This document shows, in pieces, positions 29,350-37,932 of a stretch of DNA of 64,000 nt (its first letter is position 1; each line of letters opens with the position of its first letter). Source of the stretch: Priestia aryabhattai (GTDB taxonomy: Bacteria > Bacillota > Bacilli > Bacillales > Bacillaceae_H); NCBI RefSeq assembly GCF_023715685.1, contig NZ_JAMBOQ010000008.1:71614-135613 (forward strand), in the 5' to 3' direction. The position numbers and the translations under genes were made by a program. The notes beneath the pieces were generated by a model, which saw nothing but the letters and a program-made list of their open reading frames with translations, searched no databases and was not told the origin of the DNA.

Positions 29350-30354
29350 TTAGTAGCGTGCTCTTGAAACTCTAGAAGTGGAAGCTGGTGGCGAAATGTC
29401 TTCATCATCAAATCCAGTGGCAATAACGGTTACCATCATTTCGTCCTTTAAATCTTCATTAATCACAGACCCAAAAATCATATTTAAGTCCTGATCAGAA
29501 GCGGACGTGACAATATCTGCTGCTTCCTGTACTTCATAAAGACTCAGGCTGCTGCCGCTCGTAATGTTCAATAGTACACCTCTTGCTCCATCAATCGATG
29601 CATCTAGCAGCGGACTAGAAATCGCTTTTTTCGCTGCTTCAATTGCCCGATCTGATCCAGAAGCTCGTCCGATACCCATAAGGGCAAATCCTTGATTAGA
29701 CATGATTGTTTTCACATCAGCAAAGTCAAGATTAATCAGCCCCGGAACAGCGATTAAATCTGAAATACCTTGAATACCTTGACGAAGAACATTATCTGCT
29801 TCACGGAATGCTTCAAGCATAGGTGTCTTTTTATCGACAATTTCAAGCAAGCGGTCGTTTGGAATCACAATAAGGGTATCTACCGATTCATTCATCGCAG
29901 TAATACCGCCTACTGCTTGCTTGGTACGTTTATTTCCTTCAAACTTGAAAGGGCGAGTAACTACTCCAATTGTTAAAGCATTTAGTTCACGGGCAATTTG
30001 GGCAATAACCGGAGCTGCTCCAGTACCGGTCCCTCCCCCCATGCCAGCTGTTACGAATACCATATCTGCGCCTTGCAGTACTTCTTGAATTTGTTCTCTG
30101 CTTTCTTCGGCTGCTTCTCTTCCTACTTCTGGATTAGCTCCTGCACCTAATCCTCGCGTTAATGCCGCACCAATCTGCATTTTTACATCTGCTTTAGATA
30201 AATTAAGCGCCTGAGCATCCGTATTCACGGCGATAAATTCTACCCCTTGTACACCGTGTTCAATCATACGGTTAACGGTGTTATTTCCTCCACCGCCGAC
30301 TCCAATTACTTTAATTCGCACTAATGGCGATACATCTGCATCAAATCCAAACAT
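29350..30354 (-). CDS. FtsZ paralogue without the C-terminal peptide
   Basis: A tubulin-like GTPase that probably polymerises. Seen: 334 residues from the ATG at 30354, which has AGGAGG nine bases before. All core motifs are intact: [13 protein letters not shown] (13-30 region), [12 protein letters not shown] at residues 105-115, and the T7 loop NLDFADVKT near 208. After residue 315 only about 19 residues follow ([19 protein letters not shown]), whereas B. subtilis FtsZ has a linker and the tail DIPTFLRNR that binds FtsA, SepF and others. There is no ftsA neighbour. So this is likely an additional FtsZ with another role. I cannot see whether a normal ftsZ exists elsewhere. Confidence 0.88.
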   Translation of the reverse strand: MFGFDADVSPLVRIKVIGVGGGGNNTVNRMIEHGVQGVEFIAVNTDAQALNLSKADVKMQIGAALTRGLGAGANPEVGREAAEESREQIQEVLQGADMVFVTAGMGGGTGTGAAPVIAQIARELNALTIGVVTRPFKFEGNKRTKQAVGGITAMNESVDTLIVIPNDRLLEIVDKKTPMLEAFREADNVLRQGIQGISDLIAVPGLINLDFADVKTIMSNQGFALMGIGRASGSDRAIEAAKKAISSPLLDASIDGARGVLLNITSGSSLSLYEVQEAADIVTSASDQDLNMIFGSVINEDLKDEMMVTVIATGFDDEDISPPASTSRVSRARY

Positions 30355-30667
30355 TCTAAGTTCCTCCTCAATGATCAAAATTACTTTCTCTTTTTATCCG
30401 AAAAAACACGTGAAGAACCTTTTACTCCTATGTTTAACGCGTAACTGTTCTTTTGTTTTACAGATTTTATACATTTCTCTTTTAACCTTTAAATCTTTAC
30501 ATCTTTATGTAAAATTATTGTTGTTCTGAAGTTAGTACGCCGGACTCTTTTATGATTTTTCCATTCAAAACGGCATATAAGCTTATTGTATCATTCATTT
30601 GACAGATGTCTGTATTTAATTTTGAGTAAGATGTGACTAAGAGAATAATATTTTTATAGACAAAATG
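30355..30667. other. Upstream region of the ftsZ-like gene
   Basis: About 310 AT-rich bases. It includes a minus-strand frame of 27 codons from 30598 to 30515 (MNDTISLYAVLNGKIIKE...) without a good ribosome site, and TATAAA-like boxes near 30470. I do not call a gene here. The promoter of the ftsZ-like gene must be in this region. Confidence 0.4.
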
Positions 30668-30693
30668 AGAAAAAGCCCTTAGAAATAAGGGCT
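30668..30693 (-). terminator. Terminator after the tautomerase gene
   Basis: AGCCCTTA-TTTC-TAAGGGCT followed by TTTTCTC on the minus strand. Confidence 0.82.
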
Positions 30694-30713
30694 CCTCTAG
30701 ATAATAAACCGTT

Positions 30714-31103
30714 TTATAATTTCCCAGTTAAGAATTGAGCTTCTCCCATGCCAAAGCTCCAATCAGCATTACCGTTCTCAACAATTGAAATCATAATATC
30801 GTTTGGCTGAATACCGCAGCTTTCTCCCAGCTCTTTTACAATTAATTTGTAAAGAGCTTGCTTTTGCTCTTCTGTTCGCTGTTTGCTCGTTACACTTATA
30901 ATAACCAAATCCTTGCTTCTCTCAAAGCCTAGACCTGTATCTTCAATAATCATTTCATGAGCAGGATGCTGATGTACAATTTGATAACGATCGCGTTCTG
31001 GGACGCCAAAGGCTTCTAGCATCGCTCGGTGAGTAGCGTCTAGTAATGTTTTTAACTCTTTTTCATCTCTTCCTTCTATTACATCAAATCTAAGTAATGG
31101 CAT
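30714..31103 (-). CDS. Tautomerase-superfamily protein
   Basis: Probably a small isomerase or related enzyme using Pro1 after Met removal. Seen: 129 residues; starts [18 protein letters not shown] with the family Pro at position 2; RYQIVHQHP; the block [22 protein letters not shown]; and a C-terminal [16 protein letters not shown]. The length, about twice the 62-residue 4-oxalocrotonate tautomerase unit, matches the long tautomerase family (YrdN-like) of Bacillus. The start has GGAGGT. The substrate is unknown. It stands alone. Confidence 0.82.
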   Translation of the reverse strand: MPLLRFDVIEGRDEKELKTLLDATHRAMLEAFGVPERDRYQIVHQHPAHEMIIEDTGLGFERSKDLVIISVTSKQRTEEQKQALYKLIVKELGESCGIQPNDIMISIVENGNADWSFGMGEAQFLTGKL

Positions 31104-31270
31104 ACTAAGTGACCTCCAGCTTTTTGTCTAATGTATTATTGCTTCATCATATCACAACTATCATTTGTGAAAAAAAGATATGCTATTCACAATGTGCTCT
31201 CTAGTGAAAGAGACCTCAAACGCTTCAATAAAAGCTGAACCTAATAAAAAGAAATGAGCAGCATAACGGC

Positions 31271-31429
31271 TCATTTCATCAGTACAAAAATATTTATAAT
31301 AAGAGCTAAAATACATACAGATACAATGGCAATGAGTACGTTCATCACAAGGTTTTGCGAGGATGTTTTGGCTTGTTTTTTCATATCAGCCCTACTCATC
31401 GGTTGCTTTTCATGATCACTTTTAGACAT
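31271..31429 (-). CDS. Small single-pass membrane protein
   Basis: A 52-residue protein: polar N-terminal half (MSKSDHEKQPMSRADMKKQ, AKTSSQN) and one hydrophobic helix LVMNVLIAIVSVCILALIIN near the end. AGGAGAGG lies eight to ten bases before ATG, which supports translation. No relative is recognised. It is flanked by non-coding DNA on both sides and is probably monocistronic. Confidence 0.6.
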   Translation of the reverse strand: MSKSDHEKQPMSRADMKKQAKTSSQNLVMNVLIAIVSVCILALIINIFVLMK

Positions 31430-31689
31430 CACTTAGCCTCTCCTATTCATCAAAATGTCAGCAGTGTGTAAATGATTTTTGAGAAACCTTAATCCAGTTC
31501 TTTTGTATAAACAACAGCACATGCAGGTTATCACCAGTTATTTTAGCATGTTTTGTCAAATAAGTGGACTGTGAAGCGCTGCAATTTAGTATTCACGGCC
31601 AATTGTATTTAAATTCGTTGCTTTTCTCTCCTTTTCTCGCTATTGTTTGAGAAGAAGGATAATTAGATACGATAAAGGATGATACGATA

Positions 31690-32643
31690 TTGAATAAACA
31701 TACGCAGCTGCCTCAGTATATCTACACATACGCATGCAGCGAAGAGGAACTCTCACTATGTCAATTAGAGAGACGCTCTCTTTTTGAAATAGAAACTGAG
31801 AAACCTATCATAAAAAGTTCCGTTAAACTTGATCCAAGCAGAAGCCCTTTTATCAAAGAGCGGTTAGATGTTATGTATGAATCAGATGACCTTGCAGATA
31901 TTTGCAAACAAGTAGAAGATATTGACCTTGGAGATAAAACATTCAAACTCATTTTTATGAAAATTAATGATTTGGAAAAAGATCAAAAAATAAGTTATAA
32001 GGGTCAGCGTGCTATTGAACGTGATGTGGGTTGGCATTTTGTAGCAGAAGCAGACTTGCATAACCCTGACCATTTGTTTGGCATTGTTACATTTGAAGGA
32101 CGCTGGTATTTTGGAAAATACCAAAAAAGCGAAGCTGTATGGCTGCATCATTTGAAGAAACCGCGTGAATACTCTACAGCACTCAGTACCCGCCTTGCAA
32201 GAGCTGTAGCTAACATTGCCGTTCCAAACCCTGAAGGAATCAAAGCGATTGATCCATGCTGTGGTATCGGTACAGTCCTTGTAGAAGCCCTTTCAATGAG
32301 CATTGATATTGTAGGACGCGATATCAATCCACTTGTGACCGACGGATCTCGTGAAAATATTGCACATTTCGGCTTAAACGGTGATGTCAAAACTGGACCG
32401 ATTTCGGATGTTACAACTCACTATGATGTAGCCATCATCGACATGCCTTATAATCTCTACACCCACGCGACGCCTGAAGATCAGCTTTCTATTTTAAAAC
32501 ACGCTCGCCGCTTTGCGGATAAAGTAGTCGTGATTACAGTAGACACGATTGACCATATGATTCATGAAGCTGGCTTTTCTATTTCAGATCGCTGCGTAGC
32601 GCGCAAAAGCGTATTTTCTAGACAAGTAGTTATATGCGAATAA
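31690..32643 (+). CDS. Trm11-like SAM-dependent RNA methyltransferase
   Basis: Probably methylates guanosine in RNA. Seen: 317 residues; an N-terminal domain with an RDVGWHFVAEADLHNPDH segment and HLKKPREYSTALSTRLARAV; then a Rossmann methyltransferase core with the SAM loop AIDPCCGIGTVLVEAL, VGRDINPLV and the catalytic DMPYNLYTH (a DPPY-type motif). The layout resembles Trm11/TrmG10-type enzymes, though I do not see a classical THUMP domain. The start is TTG after AAAGGATG. The modified site is unknown. Confidence 0.78.
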   Translation: MNKHTQLPQYIYTYACSEEELSLCQLERRSLFEIETEKPIIKSSVKLDPSRSPFIKERLDVMYESDDLADICKQVEDIDLGDKTFKLIFMKINDLEKDQKISYKGQRAIERDVGWHFVAEADLHNPDHLFGIVTFEGRWYFGKYQKSEAVWLHHLKKPREYSTALSTRLARAVANIAVPNPEGIKAIDPCCGIGTVLVEALSMSIDIVGRDINPLVTDGSRENIAHFGLNGDVKTGPISDVTTHYDVAIIDMPYNLYTHATPEDQLSILKHARRFADKVVVITVDTIDHMIHEAGFSISDRCVARKSVFSRQVVICE

Positions 32644-32645
32644 AG

Positions 32646-32678
32646 AAAAGACACCAGTCTAACAGGCTGGTGTCTTTT
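32646..32678. terminator. Bidirectional terminator between the methyltransferase and rluF genes
   Basis: AAAAGACACCAG and CTGGTGTCTTTT with a nine-base loop, between convergent genes. Confidence 0.88.
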
Positions 32679-32681
32679 GAT

Positions 32682-33398
32682 TTACCACTCTTTAGGTTCA
32701 TAGTCTAATTCTTTAAACAGCTGCGTACGCTCTTTTTTCGTTAAATCTCTCCATTGCCCAACAGGTAAGTTGTTTAAATGGATATTCATAATACGCGTGC
32801 GCTGAAGTCGGTATACTTCATATCCGAGCACTTCACACATACGGCGAATTTGACGATTTAAGCCCTGTGTTAAAATAATTTGAAACTCATACTTAGACAG
32901 CTGTGTCACTTTACAAGGAAGCGTTTTTGTGCCTAAAATTTTTACTCCCTCAGACATGTTTTTGATAAACTCTGGTGTAATTGGCTTATCTACTGCAACA
33001 ATATATTCTTTTTCATGCTTGTTTTCTGCACGTAAAATTTCATTAATAATATCGCCGTCATTTGTAAGTAAAATTAAGCCGTCTGAATCCTTATCTAGTC
33101 GTCCAACATGGTGAATACGCAAAGGATGATTTACTAAGTCAATGATGTTTCCCTTTACTTTTTTTTCACTCGTACTTGTAATGCCGACTGGTTTATTAAG
33201 TGCAATATATACATTATTTCGAGCAATTCGAAGCTGTTGGCCGCTTACTCGAATATCATCGCCAGGCTTAACTTGATCTCCGATTTTTGCAACCTTTCCA
33301 TTAACGGTTACTCTTCCTTCACTAATTAACTTATCCGCTCCGCGTCTTGACGCCTTGCCAGATTCGCTAATAAATTTATTCAGTCTCAGGTGAATCAC
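32682..33398 (-). CDS. rluF: 23S rRNA pseudouridine synthase, RluF/RluB type
   Basis: Makes pseudouridine in 23S rRNA. Seen: an S4 RNA-binding domain ([21 protein letters not shown]); the catalytic motif [19 protein letters not shown] with the essential Asp; [11 protein letters not shown]; and the [29 protein letters not shown] block. The frame is open for 53 codons further upstream but that part is unlike the family. The GTG at 33398 or another codon a few residues later is a more likely start, giving about 238 residues; the ribosome site is weak, so the start is uncertain. RluF versus RluB is inference. Confidence 0.85.
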   Translation of the reverse strand: MIHLRLNKFISESGKASRRGADKLISEGRVTVNGKVAKIGDQVKPGDDIRVSGQQLRIARNNVYIALNKPVGITSTSEKKVKGNIIDLVNHPLRIHHVGRLDKDSDGLILLTNDGDIINEILRAENKHEKEYIVAVDKPITPEFIKNMSEGVKILGTKTLPCKVTQLSKYEFQIILTQGLNRQIRRMCEVLGYEVYRLQRTRIMNIHLNNLPVGQWRDLTKKERTQLFKELDYEPKEW

Positions 33399-33655
33399 AA
33401 CCTTACATTTAAAAATTTTAAAACCTGTCTCTTCTATTAGAAACAGATATGTGTCAATTTCTATACCGTCCCTATCGTAACATGCTATACGCTTCTCGTC
33501 TTCTTTTAATTTCATTACTTGATCATATTTTTTTAACACGAATAAAAGTATAGCCACAAAATACTTTGTAACCTTATTCTTAACATTTCAATCAATGCTT
33601 ACACCTGTGAAACTTACGTCAATCTCCACTTATATACAAGACCTAAACGTCTGGA

Positions 33656-33671
33656 TTGACTGATCAGTATA
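33656..33671 (+). promoter_or_regulatory. LmrA operator 1
   Basis: TTGACTGATCAGTATA contains the core TGACTGATCAGT, related to the LmrA/YxaF box known in B. subtilis. It lies just before lmrA. Confidence 0.55.
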
Positions 33672-33684
33672 GAGTTGCTACCAT

Positions 33685-33703
33685 TATACTGACCGATCAA
33701 CTA
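33685..33703 (+). promoter_or_regulatory. LmrA operator 2
   Basis: TATACTGACCGATCAACTA contains ACTGACCGATCA, about 30 bases after operator 1. The two related boxes flank the likely promoter, a usual plan for autoregulation by TetR-like repressors. Confidence 0.55.
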
Positions 33704-33728
33704 GTAAGTATATGAGGGAGCTGTTTTC

Positions 33729-34304
33729 ATGGAATCAACCAATTCAAAAGAAAAAATTTTAAGCGCTGCTGCTAAACTTTTTCGCAAAAAAGGCTATCAC
33801 GCCACCAGTCTAAGTCAAATCACAAAAGAAAGCAGCGCTCCAAGAGGATCTATTTATTATTATTTTCCGGATGGAAAACAACAATTAGCAAAAGAAGCCA
33901 TTCAAAAAACGGGAGAAAGAGTTAAAGCTTATATAGAAAAATCCCTAGCTTCTCATGAAGATGCAGCCTCAGCCATTCAATATCATATAAAAATGATGGC
34001 TGATCGAATGTTTGAGCAAGTAGAAAATGAAACGGATATCTCCCTCGCCGCTATGTCGAGCGAAGTATGGTCATCAAACGAAACGCTTCGTATGGCCTGT
34101 GAAACCGTGTATAACGAGTGGGAACAAGTTTATGCAGATAAATTAGTTTGTTCAGGTTATGAACAAGAGGAAGCAAAACAACTAGGTTCAGCTATACAGT
34201 CTTGGATTGAAGGTGCTTATACTCTTTCATTAACTAAAAACAATACGCTCCCTATGCAAATTGTAGCTGATCAAATTAGAAAGCTATTTGCAAACAAAAA
34301 CTAA
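33729..34304 (+). CDS. lmrA: TetR/AcrR regulator, LmrA/YxaF type
   Basis: A dimeric repressor expected to control the efflux gene next to it. Seen: 191 residues; N-terminal helix-turn-helix with KEKILSAAAKLFRKKGYHAT and the recognition region SQITKESSAPRGSIYYYFPDGK; then a helical ligand domain of LmrA type with ALAAMSSEVWSSNETLRMACE-like pieces. B. subtilis LmrA controls lmrB by binding boxes much like those upstream here. The start has GAGGGAG. lmrB follows 21 bases later on the same strand. A drug ligand is inferred, not shown. Confidence 0.85.
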   Translation: MESTNSKEKILSAAAKLFRKKGYHATSLSQITKESSAPRGSIYYYFPDGKQQLAKEAIQKTGERVKAYIEKSLASHEDAASAIQYHIKMMADRMFEQVENETDISLAAMSSEVWSSNETLRMACETVYNEWEQVYADKLVCSGYEQEEAKQLGSAIQSWIEGAYTLSLTKNNTLPMQIVADQIRKLFANKN

Positions 34305-34325
34305 TTTAGTAAAAGGAGGTCACTT

Positions 34326-35762
34326 ATGACGCAAACAGAAGAAAAAATGAGTACACAAAGTAAGCTTATCCTTTTTATTTTGATTCTAGGAAATTTTTTA
34401 TGCTTAATTAGTGAAACTGTAATGAACGTCGCCTTGCCAAGTATCATTTCAGATTTTCACATTAGGACGAGCTCAGCTCAGTGGTTAACTACCGGATATA
34501 TGCTTGTGATCGGCATATCCATCCCAGTGTCTGCTTTTTTAATTCAACGTTTTACATTAAGACAGCTGTTTGTGACAGCTATGAGCTTATACTTAATTGG
34601 TTCCTTCATTGGCTTTATCACTCCATGGTTTTCTCTACTTTTTGTGGGGCGCATGATTCAAGCATTAGGAACAGGCATTATTTTACCTCTTGTGATGAGC
34701 ACAATGCTAACACTCGTGCCGGTTAGCAAACGCGGCACTGTAATGGGTATTTTTAGTGTAGCCATTTTATTTGCACCCGCAATTGGACCGGTCCTTTCAG
34801 GATTAATTATTCAATATTATTCATGGCGAATTATATTTCTAGGTCTTTTAATTGCCGCGGCGCTTATTTTCCTATTTGCTCTTTTCAAACTCAGTAACGT
34901 TTCTGAAACATCTAGACCAACGATCCACATTCCGTCTGTTATTCTTTCTACAATTGGGTTTGGAGGAGTTGTTTATGGATTTAGCGCAGCTGGTGAAGAG
35001 ACAGGATGGGGTAACCCTATTGTATGGCTTACCCTCATCATTGGCGTCGTAGCTCTTGCTTTATTTATCAGACAGCAAAGCAAGCTGAATTCTCCAATGA
35101 TTAATATGAAGCCTTTTACATCATCTGTGTTTTCAAGATCTATTTTCTTAATGTTTCTCATTATGATAATTCAGTTTTCGATGATGTTACTTTTACCGCT
35201 TTATTTTCAAACCGCTGTTAGACTGTCTCCTTTGCAAACAGGTTTTCTTATGCTTCCGGGAGGAGTAACGCTGGCTCTAACAGCTATGGTCGGAGGGCGT
35301 TTGTTTGATAAAATTGGATTTAAACCGCTGCTTTTAACAGGCTTAGTCCTTTTAACGGTTATCTTAAGTTTGTTCACTACCATTTCAAGCGAAACAACCA
35401 CAACGACCGCGGCCATTTTATACGCTGCCTTTACAATTGGCGTAGGTTTAAGCATAGGACCCGTGATGACGCTTGCTTTAAATCAAGTACCTAAACCGCT
35501 TCACGCTCACGGTTCAGCCATTTCAAATACCATTAACCAAGTTTCAGGTGCTATTGGACCCGCTTTGTATACAAGTATTATGACCATGGCTTCTCAGCAC
35601 TTTATTCAACAATCAAATGAAACAAATAAAATGCTGTTACAAATAAAAAGTATGACAAGCGGGGTTCATACTGTCTATTATGTAGCCATTGCTTTCGCCG
35701 TCGTTTCGTTCCTGATCGCTCTTACGTTAAAGAAAAAAGATCAGCAGCTTGACACGCAATAA
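34326..35762 (+). CDS. lmrB: Drug efflux permease of the DHA2 MFS family
   Basis: A proton-driven exporter with about 14 helices. Seen: 478 residues; helix 1 with LFILILGNFLCLISETVMNVALPSI; motif A-like GRMIQALGTGIILPL and motif C-like region APAIGPVLSGLI; many hydrophobic spans to the end; and a short polar tail. Known: LmrB of B. subtilis exports lincomycin and puromycin. The neighbour regulator and the order are the same. Start has AAAAGGAGG. Substrates cannot be told from sequence. A terminator follows. Confidence 0.9.
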   Translation: MTQTEEKMSTQSKLILFILILGNFLCLISETVMNVALPSIISDFHIRTSSAQWLTTGYMLVIGISIPVSAFLIQRFTLRQLFVTAMSLYLIGSFIGFITPWFSLLFVGRMIQALGTGIILPLVMSTMLTLVPVSKRGTVMGIFSVAILFAPAIGPVLSGLIIQYYSWRIIFLGLLIAAALIFLFALFKLSNVSETSRPTIHIPSVILSTIGFGGVVYGFSAAGEETGWGNPIVWLTLIIGVVALALFIRQQSKLNSPMINMKPFTSSVFSRSIFLMFLIMIIQFSMMLLLPLYFQTAVRLSPLQTGFLMLPGGVTLALTAMVGGRLFDKIGFKPLLLTGLVLLTVILSLFTTISSETTTTTAAILYAAFTIGVGLSIGPVMTLALNQVPKPLHAHGSAISNTINQVSGAIGPALYTSIMTMASQHFIQQSNETNKMLLQIKSMTSGVHTVYYVAIAFAVVSFLIALTLKKKDQQLDTQ

Positions 35763-35775
35763 GTAAGAAACTAAC

Positions 35776-35808
35776 AAGAGCTGCTCATGATTTGAGCAGC
35801 TCTTATTA
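35776..35808 (+). terminator. Terminator after lmrB
   Basis: AAGAGCTGCTCA-TGATT-TGAGCAGCTCTT, followed by ATTAC. A perfect 12-bp stem. Confidence 0.85.
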
Positions 35809-35818
35809 CATTCAGAAT

Positions 35819-36007
35819 TTATGTTACAAATGTAAGGGTAATCATAAACACTACTAATAAAAAGATAACAATACTATTCTTTCTTTTTACCCTCCATGTT
35901 TCAATAGCGCCTACGATTCCCCCAATGGCTAAAAGAAAAACACCTATAACGTGCAGAGAAAATAGAGATAACACTCTGCCTAAACTCGCCATAATTCCTT
36001 CGGACAA
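35819..36007 (-). CDS. Small membrane protein, two helices
   Basis: About 57-62 residues. Seen: hydrophobic segments FSLHVIGVFLLAIGGIVGAI and SIVIFLLVVFMITLTFV separated by TWRVKRKN, so both ends are likely outside if the basic loop is inside. The start may be TTG at 36007 after AGGATTTATA or the ATG at 35992 after GAAGGAATT. It is the last of four tiny genes on this strand. No family is recognised. Confidence 0.55.
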   Translation of the reverse strand: MSEGIMASLGRVLSLFSLHVIGVFLLAIGGIVGAIETWRVKRKNSIVIFLLVVFMITLTFVT

Positions 36008-36042
36008 TATAAATCCTATTGTTACAATAGATTTTAAAGATG

Positions 36043-36165
36043 TTAAGTCTCGTATAGCTTCTTTTTTTCAGTTTTACTCAGTTTAAAGTACTCTACTATA
36101 CTAAAAACAGGGGGTGTTCCCCATAAAATAAAGAAGATAACTAATTTATCCGTGTCTACACTCAC
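36043..36165 (-). CDS. Tiny single-helix protein
   Basis: Forty residues from GTG: VSVDTDKLVIFFILWGTPPV, then FSIVEYFKLSKTEKKKLYET. A hydrophobic stretch of about 15 residues is followed by a basic tail. GGTGA precedes the GTG by seven bases. It lies between two other small membrane genes on the same strand. No family is recognised. Confidence 0.5.
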   Translation of the reverse strand: MSVDTDKLVIFFILWGTPPVFSIVEYFKLSKTEKKKLYET

Positions 36166-36192
36166 TGTTCATTCACCGCCTTTATCAATCCC

Positions 36193-36438
36193 TCATGCAC
36201 TTTTCCTAACCCATTTTTTAGAGATAAAAAATGCGGCTGTAGCTGCTACAGCCGGAACCACAAAAGCAAAGCTAGCAGAATAACTGCCGAACGTTCCTTT
36301 ACTTGATAAACCTTCAATTGAACTCCACATACCCGAGCTTTCTGGAACATATAAGAGCGTAAGAATCATGCCTGACAGTAGTTGAAAGCTACCTAACAAA
36401 ACGATGAAGCTAATGATGAATATTCCATATCTCTTCAA
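36193..36438 (-). CDS. Small membrane protein, two helices
   Basis: About 81 residues from a TTG at 36438, chosen because AAGGGGGG lies before it. Seen: N-terminal helix GIFIISFIVLLGSFQLLSGM; a polar middle with SSGMWSSIEGLSSKGTF; and a second helix SFAFVVPAVAATAAFFISKK with a basic end. Neighbours on both sides are other tiny membrane or lipoprotein genes on the same strand. No family is recognised. Confidence 0.6.
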   Translation of the reverse strand: MKRYGIFIISFIVLLGSFQLLSGMILTLLYVPESSGMWSSIEGLSSKGTFGSYSASFAFVVPAVAATAAFFISKKWVRKSA

Positions 36439-36508
36439 TGAAATCCCCCCTTGATTTATATACGATTTCACGCCTTTTAAGTTCCACTACTTAACAAATA
36501 CCCATATG

Positions 36509-36760
36509 TTATTCTTGCTTCAAGGATCCTCCAAAAGAAAATTGATGGTATTCATCAAGCTCATTCCAATACCCTATGCACTTTACATCAGGCTCATTAA
36601 TAGCTAAAGCTTCTTTATTAATGCCTTTATAAGGAAGAAATGCAGTTAACTTCACCTTTTGTTTTGGCTTAATATTTAACTTATTGCCTTCTTTTTTTGA
36701 ACATCCGGAAAATAAGATTGCTAACGTTAATAAAATAAGAATTCCTAACTTGCTATTCAA
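36509..36760 (-). CDS. Small lipoprotein
   Basis: 83 residues. Seen: signal sequence GILILLTLAILFSGC with the lipobox Cys at 20; then a basic mature region (KKEGNKLNIKPKQKVK) and a Trp/Tyr-rich end (CIGYWNELDEYHQFSFGG). The start is a TTG after GAGAGGGG. It is the first of the row of four tiny genes, just after a 19-bp palindrome. No family is recognised. Confidence 0.6.
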   Translation of the reverse strand: MNSKLGILILLTLAILFSGCSKKEGNKLNIKPKQKVKLTAFLPYKGINKEALAINEPDVKCIGYWNELDEYHQFSFGGSLKQE

Positions 36761-36791
36761 AAAATAATCCCCTCTCTAGTAACAAAGATTA

Positions 36792-36832
36792 TTTTACCAT
36801 TAAATAACTTAAAAAGTTATTTAATGGTAAAA
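36792..36832. repeat. Perfect 19-bp inverted repeat upstream of the small lipoprotein gene
   Basis: TTTTACCATTAAATAACTT and its exact reverse complement are separated by AAA. It lies 30 bases upstream of the lipoprotein start. On the minus strand no T run follows, so an operator is more likely than a terminator. Confidence 0.7.
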
Positions 36833-36839
36833 AGACAAC

Positions 36840-36984
36840 TAAAAAAGCAAACCGTCATAGGTCTGCTTTTTTAGTTGCTACGCATAGGTAATGTGGTGTT
36901 GTGCGAAAAACTTTTCGATAAGGAGTTTGCCAACTGTATGTATATCGTAACAAAAGAAAAAAGGGTGCGCTGTGAGATTTGTTA
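36840..36984 (+). repeat. Diverged repeat unit A
   Basis: Similar over its length to unit B at 37032-37180, about 190 bases away. Both start with a hairpin near GCTTTTTT or GCTCTTT, and both hold a stretch readable as GN-x(4)-EKLF-[DN]-K-x-F and CTGTGAGATTT near the end. See the findings. Confidence 0.55.
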
Positions 36985-37031
36985 CTCCCTCTTTCAAAAT
37001 AGTCTAATCGGATACTTACTATTGCCTTACG

Positions 37032-37180
37032 TAAAAAGAGCAGAACACAAATGCGACCTGCTCTTTCTACATGCTAGATATGGGTAATTTGTCCATGCGT
37101 GAAAAGCTCTTCAATAAGGGGTTTATCACTACATCTATAGAATAACAAAGAAAAAAAGATGTGGCTGTGAGATTTATCAC
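37032..37180 (+). repeat. Diverged repeat unit B
   Basis: The partner of unit A. Its right end is part of the queT terminator. Its reading frame spells MLDMGNLSMREKLFNKGFIT before a stop. The 430-base stretch 36761-37193 holds no other gene that I accept. Confidence 0.55.
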
Positions 37181-37196
37181 AGCCACATCTTTTTTA
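37152..37196. terminator. Strong terminator at the end of queT
   Basis: AAAAAGATGTGGCTGTGA and TCACAGCCACATCTTTTT form an 18-bp stem, with T and A runs on both strands. Confidence 0.92.
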
Positions 37197-37682
37197 ACCA
37201 ACTAGCTTATTAAATTGTACACGTTTATTAATTGCCACCATAATTGGCGCTCCAACAAGCATAACGACGAACTCACCAACGGCTGTTGTTAACCATGTAA
37301 AGAAAAATGGTAAATCAAATGCCAGGTGCAGCTCAAACGCAATAATAAACATCGTAAACGTAAACACAAGTGTATTAACAAGCATACGAGCCCACATATT
37401 TTTAATGTAGCGCATAGAAAAAATTGTAATGAGTAATGATAGCACAGATTGTCCTACCCCAAATACCAGGTCATAAGCGACCATTGGTGAAAAAAACAAA
37501 TTCGTCAGAAATACTCCTAGTACAATGCCGTACATGTACTTTTTATTAAACACAATTAAATGATTGAACATTTCCGATATACGAAATTGGATATTGGTGA
37601 AGCCAAACGGCTGAATTAGCATGCTAACAGCAATATACATAGCAGCTAAAAGACCGTTGACGCAAAGTGTTCTTATATTCAT
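37194..37682 (-). CDS. queT: Queuosine precursor ECF transporter, QueT
   Basis: A membrane S-component that takes up a queuosine precursor. Seen: 162 residues with about five hydrophobic helices; family features NGLLAAMYIAVSMLIQPFGF, the block FTNIQFRISEMFNHL, and LGVFLTNLFFSP. The preQ1-I riboswitch in front supports the assignment strongly. Start at ATG 37682 after GGAGAG that lies within the riboswitch end. ECF energy genes are not in the window. A very strong terminator overlaps the stop. Confidence 0.92.
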   Translation of the reverse strand: MNIRTLCVNGLLAAMYIAVSMLIQPFGFTNIQFRISEMFNHLIVFNKKYMYGIVLGVFLTNLFFSPMVAYDLVFGVGQSVLSLLITIFSMRYIKNMWARMLVNTLVFTFTMFIIAFELHLAFDLPFFFTWLTTAVGEFVVMLVGAPIMVAINKRVQFNKLVG

Positions 37683-37691
37683 CTTACTATT

Positions 37692-37733
37692 CTCTCCTTA
37701 GTTTTTTAACGTGGGATGGTTACGAACCACGTA
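37692..37733 (-). ncRNA. PreQ1-I riboswitch
   Basis: On the minus strand ACGTGGTTCGTAACCATC, CCACGT and then TTAAAAAACTAAGGAG form the small stem-loop and the A-rich tail of the preQ1-I aptamer. The ribosome site overlaps the tail, which means control at translation start. It lies just before queT. Confidence 0.88.
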
Positions 37734-37932
37734 AACACTCAAAGAATCATACAGCAAGCTTAAGCTTTCGTCAATCTAGCTGTTTACAAACTACTGCCGC
37801 TTTCTATATCTTGCATATTGACTGCTCTTTTTTCTTACTTTTCTTTAGTATAAAATAGAAGACGTATCAGTATACATAGGTGAAATCAAGTAGTGAACCC
37901 TTTTGATTTGAAATACGAAAGGATTTGTAGCG

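Noticed and set aside
30515..30598. 27-codon minus-strand frame before the ftsZ-like gene
   Set aside because: No ribosome site; short enough to arise by chance, though the frame is open further upstream.
33399..33557. N-terminal extension of rluF by about 50 codons
   Set aside because: Not like the S4 family start; lacks a ribosome site. The exact start is still uncertain.
36875..37087. Plus-strand frame of 70 codons
   Set aside because: It crosses repeat unit A and a hairpin, has no ribosome site and does not continue into unit B in frame. Treated as repeat, not gene.
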